From the NCBI GenBank assembly GCA_015680905.1, contig CM027380.1, positions 11,798,001 to 11,862,000 on the forward strand: DNA of 64,000 nucleotides. The letters run 5' to 3'. Below the pieces are notes generated by a model. The model was not told the origin of the DNA, did not search any database, and saw only the letters and a list, made by a program, of their open reading frames with translations. Shown here piece after piece: positions 33,134 through 44,680 of the stretch. This DNA is from Coptis chinensis (taxonomy: Eukaryota > Streptophyta > Magnoliopsida > Ranunculales > Ranunculaceae). Position numbers and translations under genes: made by a program. Position 1 is the first letter of the stretch; each line of letters starts with the position of its first letter.

Positions 33134-34716
33134 TCATGATCTGGAGTTTGTTAGCATGTTACACGATCGGAGGACGTCTTTGTAGACGACATTCCTTGTG
33201 AAAGTTCCAGAGTAGCCTCTTATGCTTCCTTTTTTAACCATTATTTTAGTTGTGCTCTTAGACACGCCTTGGGAGAGAGCAACATAGAGCTGCCCATGGT
33301 CGAAAACATGGTCTGGTAAATAAGTTCCTACATGAGGAATGGTCTGTCCCTGTGATTTGTGTATTGTTAAAGCAAATCCAAGATGAATTGGAAACTGTTT
33401 CCGAGTGAAATCGAACGCTAGCTTGAGATCGTCTGATGCTTTCATAGGAATTCGATGTATGAAGGTTGGTTTACCACGGTGAGTTACAGTTAGAATATCA
33501 GCATAGATTACATTTGGTAGGAAAGCACGGCAGAGTAGTCTGGTTCCATTGCACAATCCATTAGCGGGATTGATATTTCGGAGGAGAATTACTGGAGCTC
33601 CTAGTTTTAGAGTCAGCTTGTGTGGTGGCAGACTGCCTGTAGATATAGAATTCAGAAATTCTTGTTGATATAAATTCCTCGGGTCATTGGCAACAGAATC
33701 AAATGAGTAGTACGTTTGTTCTTCTCCTGGGAACACATGAATGACGTCCTCATTAAGCTTATCAACATACTCATTGGTTAGTGTAAGTAGTGCCCTTTGA
33801 GCGATGTAATCCGACTGATGAGCGTAATCACACAAAGAAGGGAAGATCTCAGATATTAAACTGGACAGTGAATGCTCGTCCTCCCATGGAATGAGAATGT
33901 CATCTGAAACTTTAATAATATCATCGACAATGCAAGGTTCAGTACCATCACCTATGTGTAACAGCAACTCTGAGAAGGATGGATCCGTCCTAGCTCGCAT
34001 ATTTTCAGTAAGATGAATCACTTTAACACTTGACCAGAGTTTAGAATTTGTTATGCATGCATCAATCTTTTGTGCAATAGTACCATGAGGCACGACAGGG
34101 AGTACTTGCCGGAAGTCTCCACCTAGTACAAAAAATTTCCACCAAAAGGTAGATCAGAGTCATTAATATCTTTTAGTGTTCTGTCCAGAGCCTCAAAAGC
34201 ATGACGATGTGTCATTGTTGCTTCATCCCAAATAAAGAGACTTGTTTGACATAGCAGTTTAGCAAGAGGAGATTCTTTACGCACCCTACATGTTGATTCT
34301 GCAAACGTCGGTACTGGGATCTTAAACCTTGAGTGAGCTGTACGACCCCCAGGTAACATGGTTGCTGCAAGACCCGAAGTTGACGTTGCAATGGCAATGT
34401 ACCCATGATTTCTTAAGTATGCTAAAACTGAACGATATAAAAATGTCTTCCCTGTTCCGCCAGGACCATCAATGAAGTAGACCGAGCTCTCATTACGCAC
34501 AACTGAATTGACAATGGTCTGGAATGCATGTAATTGAGAAGTGTTCAGCTTATCGACAGATGAAAGGTCCTCTGACGGTATGTGCACTGACATTTCTTCC
34601 TCAATTAATCTCGTTAATTTGGAATGGTCATCGTTGTTATCTGTAAAAGATGGCAAGTCATATTCAGAGATCCTTTTTCCATTATCAGCCAAATAGGAAT
34701 CAATCTCTTTAAGCAA
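33134..34716 (-). pseudogene. Helitron PIF1-like helicase domain
   Basis: The C-terminal half of the RepHel protein, a superfamily 1B 5'-3' DNA helicase that unwinds donor DNA during rolling-circle transposition. Visible motifs: Walker A GPGGTGKT at about 34444-34467, Walker B FIWDEATMTHRHAFEALD near 34230, and C-terminal LGFALTIHKSQGQTIPHV and GQLYVALSQGVS near 33370-33270, all typical of plant Helitron helicases. One extra T in a T run near 34127 shifts the frame between GGNFF and VLGGDFRQVLP, so the domain is split in two open frames. A stop separates it from the Rep part near 34720. Confidence 0.9.
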
Positions 34717-34734
34717 ATGATTGAGTAGGTGATT

Positions 34735-36590
34735 TCAGTTGCTTGAAGAAGGATAGTCCTCAATCATGAATGAATATAACTCATCCCATAACCGGCGAAC
34801 ACCCACGGGATTGCAATATATCAATATGGAACTAAACATTTTTCTTAAAGCTGAAGGCATATGTATAGCAGTAGCTTCCAGTAAGGACTCCCGTATCGCT
34901 TCATCATGTTCAAGTAGGCCTCGTTGTTCAGCGGCTTCCTTGAAAGTCAGGTATTGTGTAGAGCCAACGGTTTTCAGATCATCAAATGAGGTAGGTCCTC
35001 TCACATGATTCAGAAGAAGCCTGAGATAATATTTCTCAGTGTCAGACGGGTGTGCAGTGCGCAATCTACCAATGACTTTTAGGTGGCTTTTTCTTGGGCG
35101 CCATTGGTTTAACGACTTGTTCCATGTATAATGCTCAGGAAATTCTCTGTAGAGGTACTGCCTTGCATCTGCATCAATGCGATTAATTCGGAAAAACTCA
35201 GTTAACATGGTGCGGGAGTTTTTTTCATCAGCTAGAAGTTCTCGAACATCTTGATCTTCAGAGAAGAGGACATGGTGCATATTCTCAAGGTGGACTTGTA
35301 GAGCATAAACAGCGGGGTACAATCTATTAAGAGGGAATCTGAAGATTCTCCAAAGAGATTCTTGCAGACACACCCACCGTGCATCTAGAAACTTACGGAT
35401 TTCATCATGGTCATGTGGGGAATGAGAGTTGACTTCCAAAGACACACGATCAGATCCTTTGTACACATATTTGTACGAATATTTTACTGATTTGACTGTA
35501 GCACACACCTCCACATTGATGTGACCAGTCATACTTTATCAGCAGCCAGGGGTTATATGGGACAACCCATCTATTGCCAACAGGTATTTCGTTGTCTAGA
35601 TAAACAACTCGACCATCATCACGTCTTTGGTATATAGGATATGTATCAGTCCCCCGTAGAGTAACTGGTGCAAACTCTTTTGGAAACCTCTTTTTACACA
35701 CACCCATTTTTCATACAAACACAGTCAGGATTTAATAATCCGCAAGGACCATGGATCATGTGCTTCATTACTATGCCGTATAACACTGGTTCGGTGACGG
35801 GATCAGGAATTTCAGCACGAACAATTTTGTCATAATCATCAGGATTTATAAGATTGTCGGCGTCGTCGAATATTATGAGCATATGAGCGTGTGGTAGACC
35901 ACGTTTCTGAAATTCAATAACATGTACGTATGCAGCAACTTTTCCCAAAATCCCCTTTTTGAATAAATCTTTTTCAACTCCTCACATTTTTCATGAAAAA
36001 CTCTTGTGGTGACATCAGGTCTATCTTGTGCTAGTTGGCCAGCACGAACTCCTCTTTTAATCTCCTCCCAATTAGGATTGCAAGTCATGGTTAAGAATAT
36101 GTCAGGCTTCCCAAATTTCTGAACCAGAGCCATAGCATCATGATACCTTTCATGCATATCGTGGACTTCCAATGTAAGATGACGGTAATATTGTTTTTCG
36201 CCCGATGTTTGCTAAATGAGAAAATGAAAATAAAAACAATTACAATGATTAACAGCTAGGATATAATATATAGAATGAATAAGAAGTTGAGTAAAATAAA
36301 TAAATAAATAATAAAACGAAATAAAATAAAGATGTTTAACTGTTTTTGCATTCGTTTCTCCTGCATGCATACAGATCCTGTAGACCTTGGTATAACTTCA
36401 TTTCGTATAGTATCTTTGATTTGTCACGAAAAATATCTTAGTTTGCTGAATTGAGATTTTCACATACATATCAACAACATATTCTTGTAAAAGTCACCCA
36501 CCTCTAAGTAATATCGAAGTTAATTGATTATCCGGATCTTAAAAAAATAAATAAATAATGCATATGTAAAAAATATAGAATCCAAACACA

Positions 36591-36644
<54 letters not shown>

Positions 36645-37585
36645 AAACAAAAAACAAAAAATAAAAAATTGGACGACATATCATGGTATTGTTGGAATCA
36701 AATAACCTGGAGCATGTAACAATAATATTCTCGACAACTGATTCGTTGTGCATCGTCGCTGAATATATGAAGATCCCATCCAAAATTTCCATATGGATGC
36801 AATAATGGATATTGAAGCGGGTCGTAAAAGCCAGCAGTGTCAGGGACATTGAGGAGTTCACCAGTCGTTGCCTCGACAATAATACCTCGTTCACTTCTTT
36901 CGGTTGGCTCCTCACCCCCAACTAAAATAGCTGCTACTTGAGAAGACGTTGGCAATGCGTAGTGATGTCGGTCAGTGGGATGTTCCTTTATATGTAAGCG
37001 GATGTCATGTAGATTATAGGATTGAGCAATTCGACGAAGTGTATGAACATAAGGGTTATGGCGGTCAAGGACACTCTGTATAATTGATAAAATCTTCGGA
37101 TTCAGTAAATCATTTTCAGCTCGTCGGTAGGCGATCTCATGTTCGATGTCATTACATACATCTCAGAGGAACCGTGGTCGATGCCCTAATTGAGGTAGAA
37201 GACCGCCAATCCTGTGGTAGATGGCCCCTTGGGCACGGTAAGTATAGATCCCACGTCTCCCAGTTGCTAAATTTTCGTCTAGGTGGACTCCCATGGAAGT
37301 GAAGGAGAAAACATGGTTATAATACCGTATATTCTGTCTAAAGTGGACACCATCAAGTGATTGCGTGGTATACAGATACATAAACTCTGGGGGTGCTTAC
37401 ACAAATGGAAGGCAAATTTTACCGCGAATACAGCAGAAAACATCGGTCTCAGACGGAAACAATTTAGCATTACAATGCTTACATGTCAGCATGTCTGATA
37501 TATAGAAGCGCTGAAGATTGGCGGTGTTTGCAATATCCCTTGCACAGTTGTGAAAAGATTGTTGAGCTCTCGGCATTCTGTTCAA
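34735..37585 (-). pseudogene. Helitron Rep (HUH endonuclease) region
   Basis: The Rep part nicks and joins DNA strands. In minus-strand order: a Cys-rich zinc-finger-like segment (CKHCNAKLFPSETDVFCC) at 37480; FRQNIRYYNHVFSFTSMGV and LYHR-like IYHRIGGLLP near 37330-37190; YDPLQYPLLHPYG near 36820; KPDIFLTMTCNPNW near 36110; the HUH motif GLPHAHML at about 35900-35878; and the catalytic tyrosine block KYSYKYVYKG near 35481-35455. Key residues are present, but the frame changes several times (for example around 35950, 35700 and 35530). Two AT-rich introns are likely (36538-36706 and 36212-36340); the exon between them also contains stops. Confidence 0.85.
36538..36706 (-). other. Probable intron in the Helitron Rep gene, with (CA)n/(TA)n
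   Basis: Minus strand: CTCCAG|GTTATT donor after YYCYMLQ and TTTTTTTAAG|ATCCGG acceptor before IR.DNQLTSILLRG. Removing it restores the usual order ...MLQIRPDN.SILLRG of Rep proteins. The (CA)n and (TA)n tracts at about 36595-36645 lie inside it. Confidence 0.6.
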
Positions 37586-39199
37586 TATATGTGGATTCTC
37601 AAAGCATGTCCAACAGAAGGAATCTCTTGACCTGGGAAAGACATTAAAATATACATCCGACTTAATGATTGAGCAATTTGATGGAGGTAATGAAAATATT
37701 CATATATATGCATAACGTCATGTAACAATACCTTTAACGTCATTCATGAAATTAATATCACTGTCACCAAGAATGCCATTATCATAGCCATCAACATTAT
37801 ATTTGTGTAGTGCAATTGGCACGACATTACCTATTTGCGATACGTATATCAAACTAAATTGAGAATTCATAATATGAAAAAAATAAAAAAAATAATAGAG
37901 TAATAATAATAATAATAATAATTACATACCTATATCAATTTGCAAAGTCCTTTGAGTAAGGTTTAGAGCAGCAGATAAAGGCCGATTACTAAGTCTATTT
38001 ACTTCCATTTGTACATGTTGCCGCATACGGTTGAGGACATCTTCCATGTTTATAATAGGGGTAGAATGAACAGAGTCGTGACAGACTGAATTTAAGATTA
38101 GGGTATTATTAAAAGAAAAAAACAAATTATGTTAAAAATATCAACCAAATAAGCATACTTTTACCAGCATTTCCACCATGGTTACATGAGTTTTGAACAC
38201 CCTTGTCGTGTGAGGTACCTGAGATTCCCGATACCGAAGCAGCAAATGTCGTGCTATGTTCATAATCATGGTCTGTCATATAACATGGATGGTGTAAGAT
38301 AACATAGTAGAAGGAACAGATTATTGTCGGATTGAATATATGTTAATTGTATTAGCAAACAAAAAACAAAACAGATTTAAAATTAGTTAAATGCAGAAAT
38401 AAGGCGAGTAAATGTTATGTTACCAGTATCAACACCATGGCTACATGAAACCTGAACATCCTGATCATGCGAAGCAGAAAGTGTCGTGCAATGAGCGTTG
38501 GGTTCCAACTTAGATATTTGGGAATGCGATTCTACACCATGCATTCTGTTTTTAAAATTTTGTAATAGCGGCGCTTGTCTCTCTTAACTTGAGACCTTTG
38601 ATCTTCGGACATTGTTTGTCTCGCCTATCGCGGACACGCAACGCGTTCGTTGATTTGACAGATTGCTCATCGCTCATGTTAAGAATTCTTCCCGTTTTCT
38701 TGACGCCAATAATCTCACCAGTAATGATTGGTTATCGCCCAAGACTGCGGTCCATTATTGTTTGAGAAATCTGAAAATTTAATAGAATGGGGAACTGAAT
38801 TGTATATTATTATCATTTGTTTATAGAGTGAGAATTAGAGTAGGAAAAAAAAATCGCTGAACCGGTATAGTTGGTGCAATTGAAGTAGTATGTTAAAGGC
38901 CAATTGAATAGGTAGAAAGTGTGAAGCACAATGAGACCTGAGAAAAGAAAGGTAATGAGCTCCTTATATTCAAACAAAAACAAACAAACGGGCAAAATTC
39001 TTTAAAACAAACAGATTTGAGAAACACGGAAATCCAACATCCTCAGTGAAAACCATGTATAACCAAGCTGCTAACTAATACAATTCTTTGCAAGACGAGA
39101 GGAGCATGTATATAAAATGTGGCGAGGTTATCTCAGCTGAATTTAAAATATGTCCCTATAAAGATTTCCTGTATTTAAAATAACGGTGGCTGAACTTAC
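37586..39199 (-). other. Helitron N-terminal/5' region, degenerate
   Basis: Minus-strand open pieces at 38125-37922 (MEDVLNRMRQHVQMEVNRLS) and near 38675-38600 (MSDEQSVKSTNALRVRDRRD) are probably the degenerate N-terminus of RepHel. A related phrase with CATGGTTACATGA..CCTGA recurs near 38180 and 38440, a small internal duplication. The rest is AT-rich and unassigned. Confidence 0.4.
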
Positions 39200-39270
39200 T
39201 GTGACGAAAACCATGTCAGCACCATCAACTGCTTCCTCAATAGATTGGGAAGAATAGTTGGAGAGAAGTC
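39200..39270 (-). pseudogene. FtsZ-like exon fragment captured by the Helitron
   Basis: Minus strand: QSIEEAVDGADMVFVT followed by a GTAAGT donor (intron starts at 39199). EAI..A..GADMVFVTAG is the conserved text just before the GTP-binding tubulin-signature loop of FtsZ, the plastid-division GTPase. Only about 16-20 residues match, upstream residues do not, and the glycine-rich loop exon is not found nearby. Short match; moderate confidence. Confidence 0.45.
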
Positions 39271-39771
39271 TAACCATATCATTGAGGAAGCAAACCCAAT
39301 GATATACTAATACAATGTCAAAATTAACTGATCCATCAATAGCGCCCTGATGATGGGTGTTGGGCAAAACAGAAAGCATTCTCATGTATAATGAACTATA
39401 ATAACGCACTCGAAAACCAATGGCTGAGAAGTCTTACTTCCATTTAGAAAATGATGATATATCCAATGGTAATAATTGTTATTTCCCCTTCATTTCACAA
39501 ACAAAAATGGTCATAATGTCTATAAGCAAGTTCTCAAAAGTGCCAATGCAACCATATATAACTTTCTAACTTTTCGACTTCCACATACCATTAGTACTAA
39601 AAAAGCAATACGAATTTCATCAAATGCCTAAACACACAGCCATTGAAAGTATTGAATCATAAGCAAAACTATCAAAAGCACTCCAATACATAAGTTCACA
39701 AAATTCATAACCACTAAACAAATTCAATCACAAATAAACCATATTTACAACAATACGTGACAAAAGGGTAC
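39271..39771 (-). other. Intron-like sequence between two captured exons
   Basis: AT-rich, short frames only. Lies downstream of the DUF2358 exon donor and upstream of the FtsZ-like piece on the minus strand. Confidence 0.4.
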
Positions 39772-39995
39772 CTATAAATATTGTAATTAAGATCTTTCGA
39801 GAACAACAAAGGCATGTCTTCACGAAGTGTCCTTACAGCTAATTCCAAATTAACATAAAAATCATTCCTTTCCTGTTTATTAACATCTTTTTTCTCTACT
39901 ACACTTGAAAGTAGTCCACCCTTATCTTGCAAACCTCCCTTTGGTGGTGTTTCAAGCTTTGTGAGTGGGAATGAAAAGATCCGAGACAACCCCAT
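39772..39995 (-). pseudogene. DUF2358-family first-exon fragment captured by the Helitron
   Basis: The minus-strand frame starts MGLSRIFSFPLTKLETPPKG and continues through QDKGGLLSSVVEKKDVNKQE and RTLREDMPLLFSKDLNYNIY to a donor TATAG|GTACCC. The block RTLRED.P.LF..DL.Y.IYR is the start of the DUF2358 (NTF2-like) domain of plant proteins of unknown function. The exon is uninterrupted and looks recently captured; the following exon (DDITF.DP.N) is absent. It lies near the Helitron's 5' end and in its orientation. Confidence 0.6.
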
Positions 39996-40437
39996 TTGCA
40001 GTTTGGCTATAATAAATCACCAAAGACTGAAAGAGGACGAAGAGGGAGAAGAGAAGCCAGAAGTGTCGAAAAGCAAAACCAAAGACTGGAAAGAGTTCAT
40101 GAAGAAAGGAGTGGAAGTTGAAAGATTTCAAGATTAATGGTAGTTAAGTGGGTATTAATGGTATTTAAGTGGGTATTAATGGCAAGATAACATCAAGGCG
40201 TACATTTTCAATATATAAGTGGATTTGGGTTTTATCCTGAATTTACATAAAACTCCTTTGTCTGTGTGTTGTGATTGAAGGGTATAAATAGAAATCAAAA
40301 ATTAAATGACGAAATAGTCCTTTTTTAAGACATTGAATAATATTTTTGTTTATTTAACCAGGGGTATTAGGTGGTAGAAAAAAGGCTGGTCTATTTTAAA
40401 ATGCCAGGTTAATTATGGTGTATTTTACTAATAGAGA
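39996..40437 (-). other. Helitron 5' terminal region
   Basis: Non-coding 5' end of the Helitron. It may include the promoter and leader of the captured DUF2358 gene. Ends in GA|T on the plus strand. Confidence 0.5.
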
Positions 40438-40670
40438 TATGGTGTTCGTCCCAATTTTGTCATTTTACACTTTTGTAATTTTTTTATTATTTTTTAGTCT
40501 TTTGTAAGGGTAGAATTATATTTTCATTGTTTGTTAAATTATTTTTAAAAGTAGTTAGTTCTGCATGTTTGGAAAAAGTGGATGGTATAACAGTAATTAT
40601 GTAATTTTCAAAGTCCTAAAAACAGCCAATGGCATAATGGTAATTATATACTTAAAATCTTAAACAGAAA
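40438..40670 (+). repeat. Dispersed repeat, copy of 13112-13345
   Basis: Starts exactly at the right edge of the large Helitron. Almost identical to unit 1. Confidence 0.7.
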
Positions 40671-41004
40671 AATAGTGGGCCATGTTGATGATGACAGTGC
40701 ATGTATAATGTGTTCTGCTCGATACAAACGTACAAACAAAAGCTCGTGGGTCCATGAAGAACCGCCCAGTTAGCCAAATCAATTGCCCTGGAGTTGGCAA
40801 ATAGGCAAATACATACGTAACATAAACTTAGAAAAATTAAAAGAGTCAAATGCTCCAATTAAACCATCAAATATTGGTCTCCAGCTCCACTTGTAGGCTT
40901 GTAGCTCACATCAAAAGTTCGTTGGTCCCCGTAAGTTACTGCCGTACCACACTATACTACGGACTTACGACGGGCTTATGACGTGATTAGATAAATTATA
41001 TATA
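40671..41004. other. Unit 2 flank with indels relative to unit 1
   Basis: Unit 2 lacks 55 bp found in unit 1 between two GGCAAAT copies (13478-13484 and 13533-13539). It has 279 bp (40875-41153) that unit 1 lacks between two CAAATAT copies. No gene seen. Confidence 0.7.
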
Positions 41005-44000
41005 CTAGTTTTGAGCAAGTGGCTACACATGTGTCTATGCCATAATTTAATTAGTATTTTGTTTTACCCTATCATATATTAATTATTAGAATATTATAAT
41101 CACAAATATCATATAATTTAAGATGCAAAATAGAGGTAGAATCGTCCAAATATCTTCCACGTCAATAATAAAGCAAGTTTTATTTATAATGTATATTACC
41201 TTTTTACCCCTAAAACATAATAACTATTACAATTGTATTTAGCCAACTATCTTGTAATTTGAGATAGAAATTGGAGACAAAACTGTCAAAAGGGTAGCAA
41301 ACGAATTTGCCATGCCCAAATGACTCACTTGCCTACGTCGTATTCGCATTACTAGTCTTAGGCACGTGGTTCCCACGTCGCTCTCTCTCACGTGGTTCTA
41401 ACGTCTCTCTCTCTTTTTTGATCAGTTTTATGGTCTATCTGAAGGGAAAAAAAACAACAACAACACTTGGATTGCCAGTTGAGTATCGAAAGGGTATGAG
41501 ATGAAATTAAGGATGACCGTGAACTGTATTTGTCACTAGAGAACTCTTTAAAGTCATTAGACAAATGGATATGTGGCATTTGTCTTTGCATCCATGCTCT
41601 TGGTATACCGTGTCGTCATCTAGATGATACCATAGAACCACCTGCTTTGATGGAGAGTGGAAAACTCACATGTGTCATTGTGGGCATACCACAGCCGCCT
41701 CCTAATATAAGCCTAACACTATGGATCTTACACTCATGACACACAGGAGTAACGGTGATACCCCTAATCCGCTTGGTGTTGCTTCACATCTTGATGAGAC
41801 GTTATTTGATAGTGCATTTTGTATACTTTTTCGTACTGTGAAAAGTATACCACGTGCTTGTCGTTTGGCTTTTTCTGGTGCACAGAAATCGCTCTCTAGG
41901 GTATTACGGTGACCACGGTTCGGTTATGCCTTGGGTTCGTCTCCTTCTTCTTCGCGGTCTTCGCGACTCGCAAGTTTTTTCAATCACGTAATCGTCCGGG
42001 AACATCATTCGGTACTAGAAAAACCTTCAAGTGAGAAATAGATTATCCATGCTTTGACGACATTAAATGAGCACGGTGGGATGTTTAGCGTCTTTTAGAA
42101 TCTATAATAGAGCCTTCAATCAATCCATCAACCAGGAAATTTATCCCCACTTAGAATGTGCGTCGATGCTTACAGAAAATTGATGATGGACATTTTGCTG
42201 CAGCGGTAAAAGTGTTGTCATCATCAGGGGTTGTATCCAATACTGCGGAGACTGTACATGCATTAAAGGAGAAACACCCGATGCGACAACCACCTGTGAG
42301 ACCAATTGTTCCTCTTGATGAGCCCCCTTTATTGGTAGAAAGAGACACATTATTGTCATGCATTAAGTCATTTTCGAAAGGCACTTCTTGTGGTCGTGAT
42401 GGTCCCTGGGCTCAGCACTTGTTAGATGTCATGAGTGGTGTTGCAGTAGCTATATCGTCTGACTTGTTAGATGCCTTGACTCATGTAGTGAATTTTTGTT
42501 ACAGGGACGATGTCCACAACCGTTAGCGGAATTCATAGCGAGTACTCCACTTATTACCCCACTCCTTAAGCCGGATAATAGCATTCGTCCGATAGCCGTA
42601 GGTATGGTTTGGCGACGTCTTGTGTTCCAAGATTGTAATGAAAGGAATTTCCAAAGATGCGGTGGGGTACTTGCATGATTTTCAATATGGGGTCGGTGTC
42701 CCTGGTGGAGCAGAGGCGATTTTGCATGCTGTCAATCGTATGGTATATGCTAACGGTGATAGTGCATCTCTTTCTATGTTACTAATAGATTTTCAGAATG
42801 CCTTTAACATGGTTAATCGAACTACTATGTTAAGAGAGGTTCGCATTCGTTACCCCGCCATTGCTCCTTGAGTCGAGTATTTATATTGTCAGCCTGTGAG
42901 ATTATACTTGGGGGATGATTACATATGGTCTGCTTCTGGGGTTCAGCAAGGTGATCCTTTAGGTCCCTTTCTCTTTGCACTTGTGTTGCACCCTCTGATC
43001 CTACAAATCCAATCCAGTTGTCAGTTATTGCTCCAGGCTTGGTACTTAGATGACGGGACTCTGATTCGGGATACAGAATAGGTGATAACAGCTCTGCGTA
43101 TGATTCAGGAAAAAAAGACCTTCTTATGGGTTGGTTCTTAATGTGGCTAAGATTGAGATATTTTGGCCATTACTAGATCCACGTCGTTCCACTCCCAGTC
43201 TTTTTCCTTCGTGATTTATCTCATTCCGGATGTGGGTCGAGGTTGCTTGAAAAGGCAACAAGATCGATTCTTCTTTTGTCATGAGTCTTGCTCGCAAGTG
43301 TGTTGAAAAGGTTATGACTTCGATTGACCGTTTAGCTGCATTGGAGGATCCACAGTGTGAGTTTAGCACTCTTACGAGCTTGTGTTGGGCTCTCCAAGTT
43401 AGTCTTTGCAATTCGCACTTGTCCACCATCATTTTTTAGGGATGCAGCTAAGACTTTTGATCAGCACCTTCGCATAATTCTGCAGGGTATTATAGTTTCT
43501 AATGGTCCTGGCTTCGGGGATTTGCAATGGCGTTTAACTTCACTTCCATTACGCCTTGGCGGGTTAGGTATCTATTGTGCATTTGATAAATCTGCTTTTG
43601 CTTTTGTGGCCTCCTATTTTCAGACTTTAGAGCTTCAAAACCACATTCTTAGGGGTTGTGGTTCAGTGCCTATAGGTGAGATCCTTGATGATGCTACCAG
43701 TGCATTGCGTCTCTGTCTTCCTGATTTTGACCTTGATTCTTTGGCTGTGAATGTTACTGTCCCCTCAAAAAGTTAGTCTTGAGAGGGTGTTTGAGTTATC
43801 TGCTCGTCAAAAAGCAGTCATGGGATGCTTGTAGTCGGAACATGCAAAAGATTTTCTGCTTGCTATTCTGATTGAGGGACTTGGACAGCGTATGCCACAG
43901 GTGGAGTATTGTGCGATTCTCCGATACCGTATTATGATTCCTCTGTACCCTGATGGTGGTCTTTGCCCTGCATGCAAAAATAGTATATTAGATGCTTATG

Positions 44001-44680
44001 GGGACCATGCAGCACATTGCAAACATTTTTTGGGTTTTAAATACCGAATGATCATGTTAGAGACATTTTGTGTAATGCATTTTGGAGGGCTGGAGTATAA
44101 GTGAAGAAAGAAGCTCCTGTTAACTTTCTCACTGATCCAAATAAGGGCAGATCGACACTTCGGCATGCGGATGTCTTGATTTACAGTTGGTATGAGGCAA
44201 AATATGCATGTGTTGATGTGATCGAGTCTCCGTTAGTAGGGTTGGGGAATGGTGACTTTTGAAGTGGGAGAAGCGACTAAAAAAGCGTGACAAGAAAGAT
44301 GGAGAAAACATGAGGAAGCTTGCTGGCTAACCAAAGATTGTTTTCATTCATTTAGTTTCGACACTTTTGATTTCTTGAAACAACAGTTTGTTGAGCTCCT
44401 CAAGAGATTTAAGAAAGTTATGGACGGTAATGTTATGATAGCTGGTTCTAATGCGTTTGTATTTATAAGGAAATGATTTGTTATTCAGAAAGAATTTGCG
44501 GCGCAGCTTGTTACACGCTTGTCCTAATTATTTGTAAAATTCGTTATCAGCATAAATAAAAAACAGTATACAAAACCAACTGAAATGACCACGTGTTATG
44601 AAATCATTAAGGGCAAAACCATAAAATCGATAGATAGCTCCATCGGCTCACTCGTCCACACCACTTATAAGTAGTAGAGA
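41005..44680 (-). mobile_element. Helitron carrying an LDDGTL-type non-LTR element (unit 2, both ends present)
   Basis: Minus-strand 5' end TCTCTACTACTTATAAGTGG at 44680. The 3' end at 41005 is an imperfect hairpin (TGGC..ACACA/TGTGT..GCCA), then 15 bases to CTAG. It is flanked by A (41004) and T (44681). 3676 bp, of which about 3 kb is the non-LTR element in opposite orientation. No Rep or helicase, so non-autonomous. Confidence 0.6.
41480..44480 (+). pseudogene. Non-LTR retroelement ORF with putative restriction-like endonuclease (copy 2)
   Basis: Copy of 13930-16990 by the tandem duplication. Blocks: CGICLCIHALGIPCRH near 41570; TVKSIPRACRLAFSGAQKSL near 41840, a conserved N-terminal segment better preserved here; FSKGTSCGRDGPWAQHLLD near 42370; YLHDFQYGVGVPGGAEAILH near 42680; GVQQGDPLGP near 42938; YLDDGTL near 43043; GLCPACK at about 43955. 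Frame breaks differ in part from copy 1. In particular the text around ACVDV near 44210 is altered here but readable in copy 1. Confidence 0.7.

Larger units (their letters stand above)
32366..40437 (-). mobile_element. RepHel-coding Helitron, complete ends, coding region decayed
   Basis: On the minus strand the 5' end is TCTCTATTAGTAAAATACACC-like (first base 40437), and the 3' end is a perfect 8-bp hairpin GCACGCTC-ATC-GAGCGTGC then ATGTTTGCTAG (last base 32366). It is flanked by A (32365) and T (40438), the A^T target. Unit 1 near 13106 has the same flanks joined with no insert. It is 8072 bp. It encodes a Rep/PIF1-helicase protein with several frameshifts and carries two host exon fragments near its 5' end. 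It inserted after the tandem duplication. Confidence 0.92.

Noticed and set aside
36520-36720. Dinucleotide tract as a disruptive insertion in the Rep coding sequence
   Set aside because: Splice signals fit on both sides and removal restores the family's usual protein order, so an intron is the better reading.
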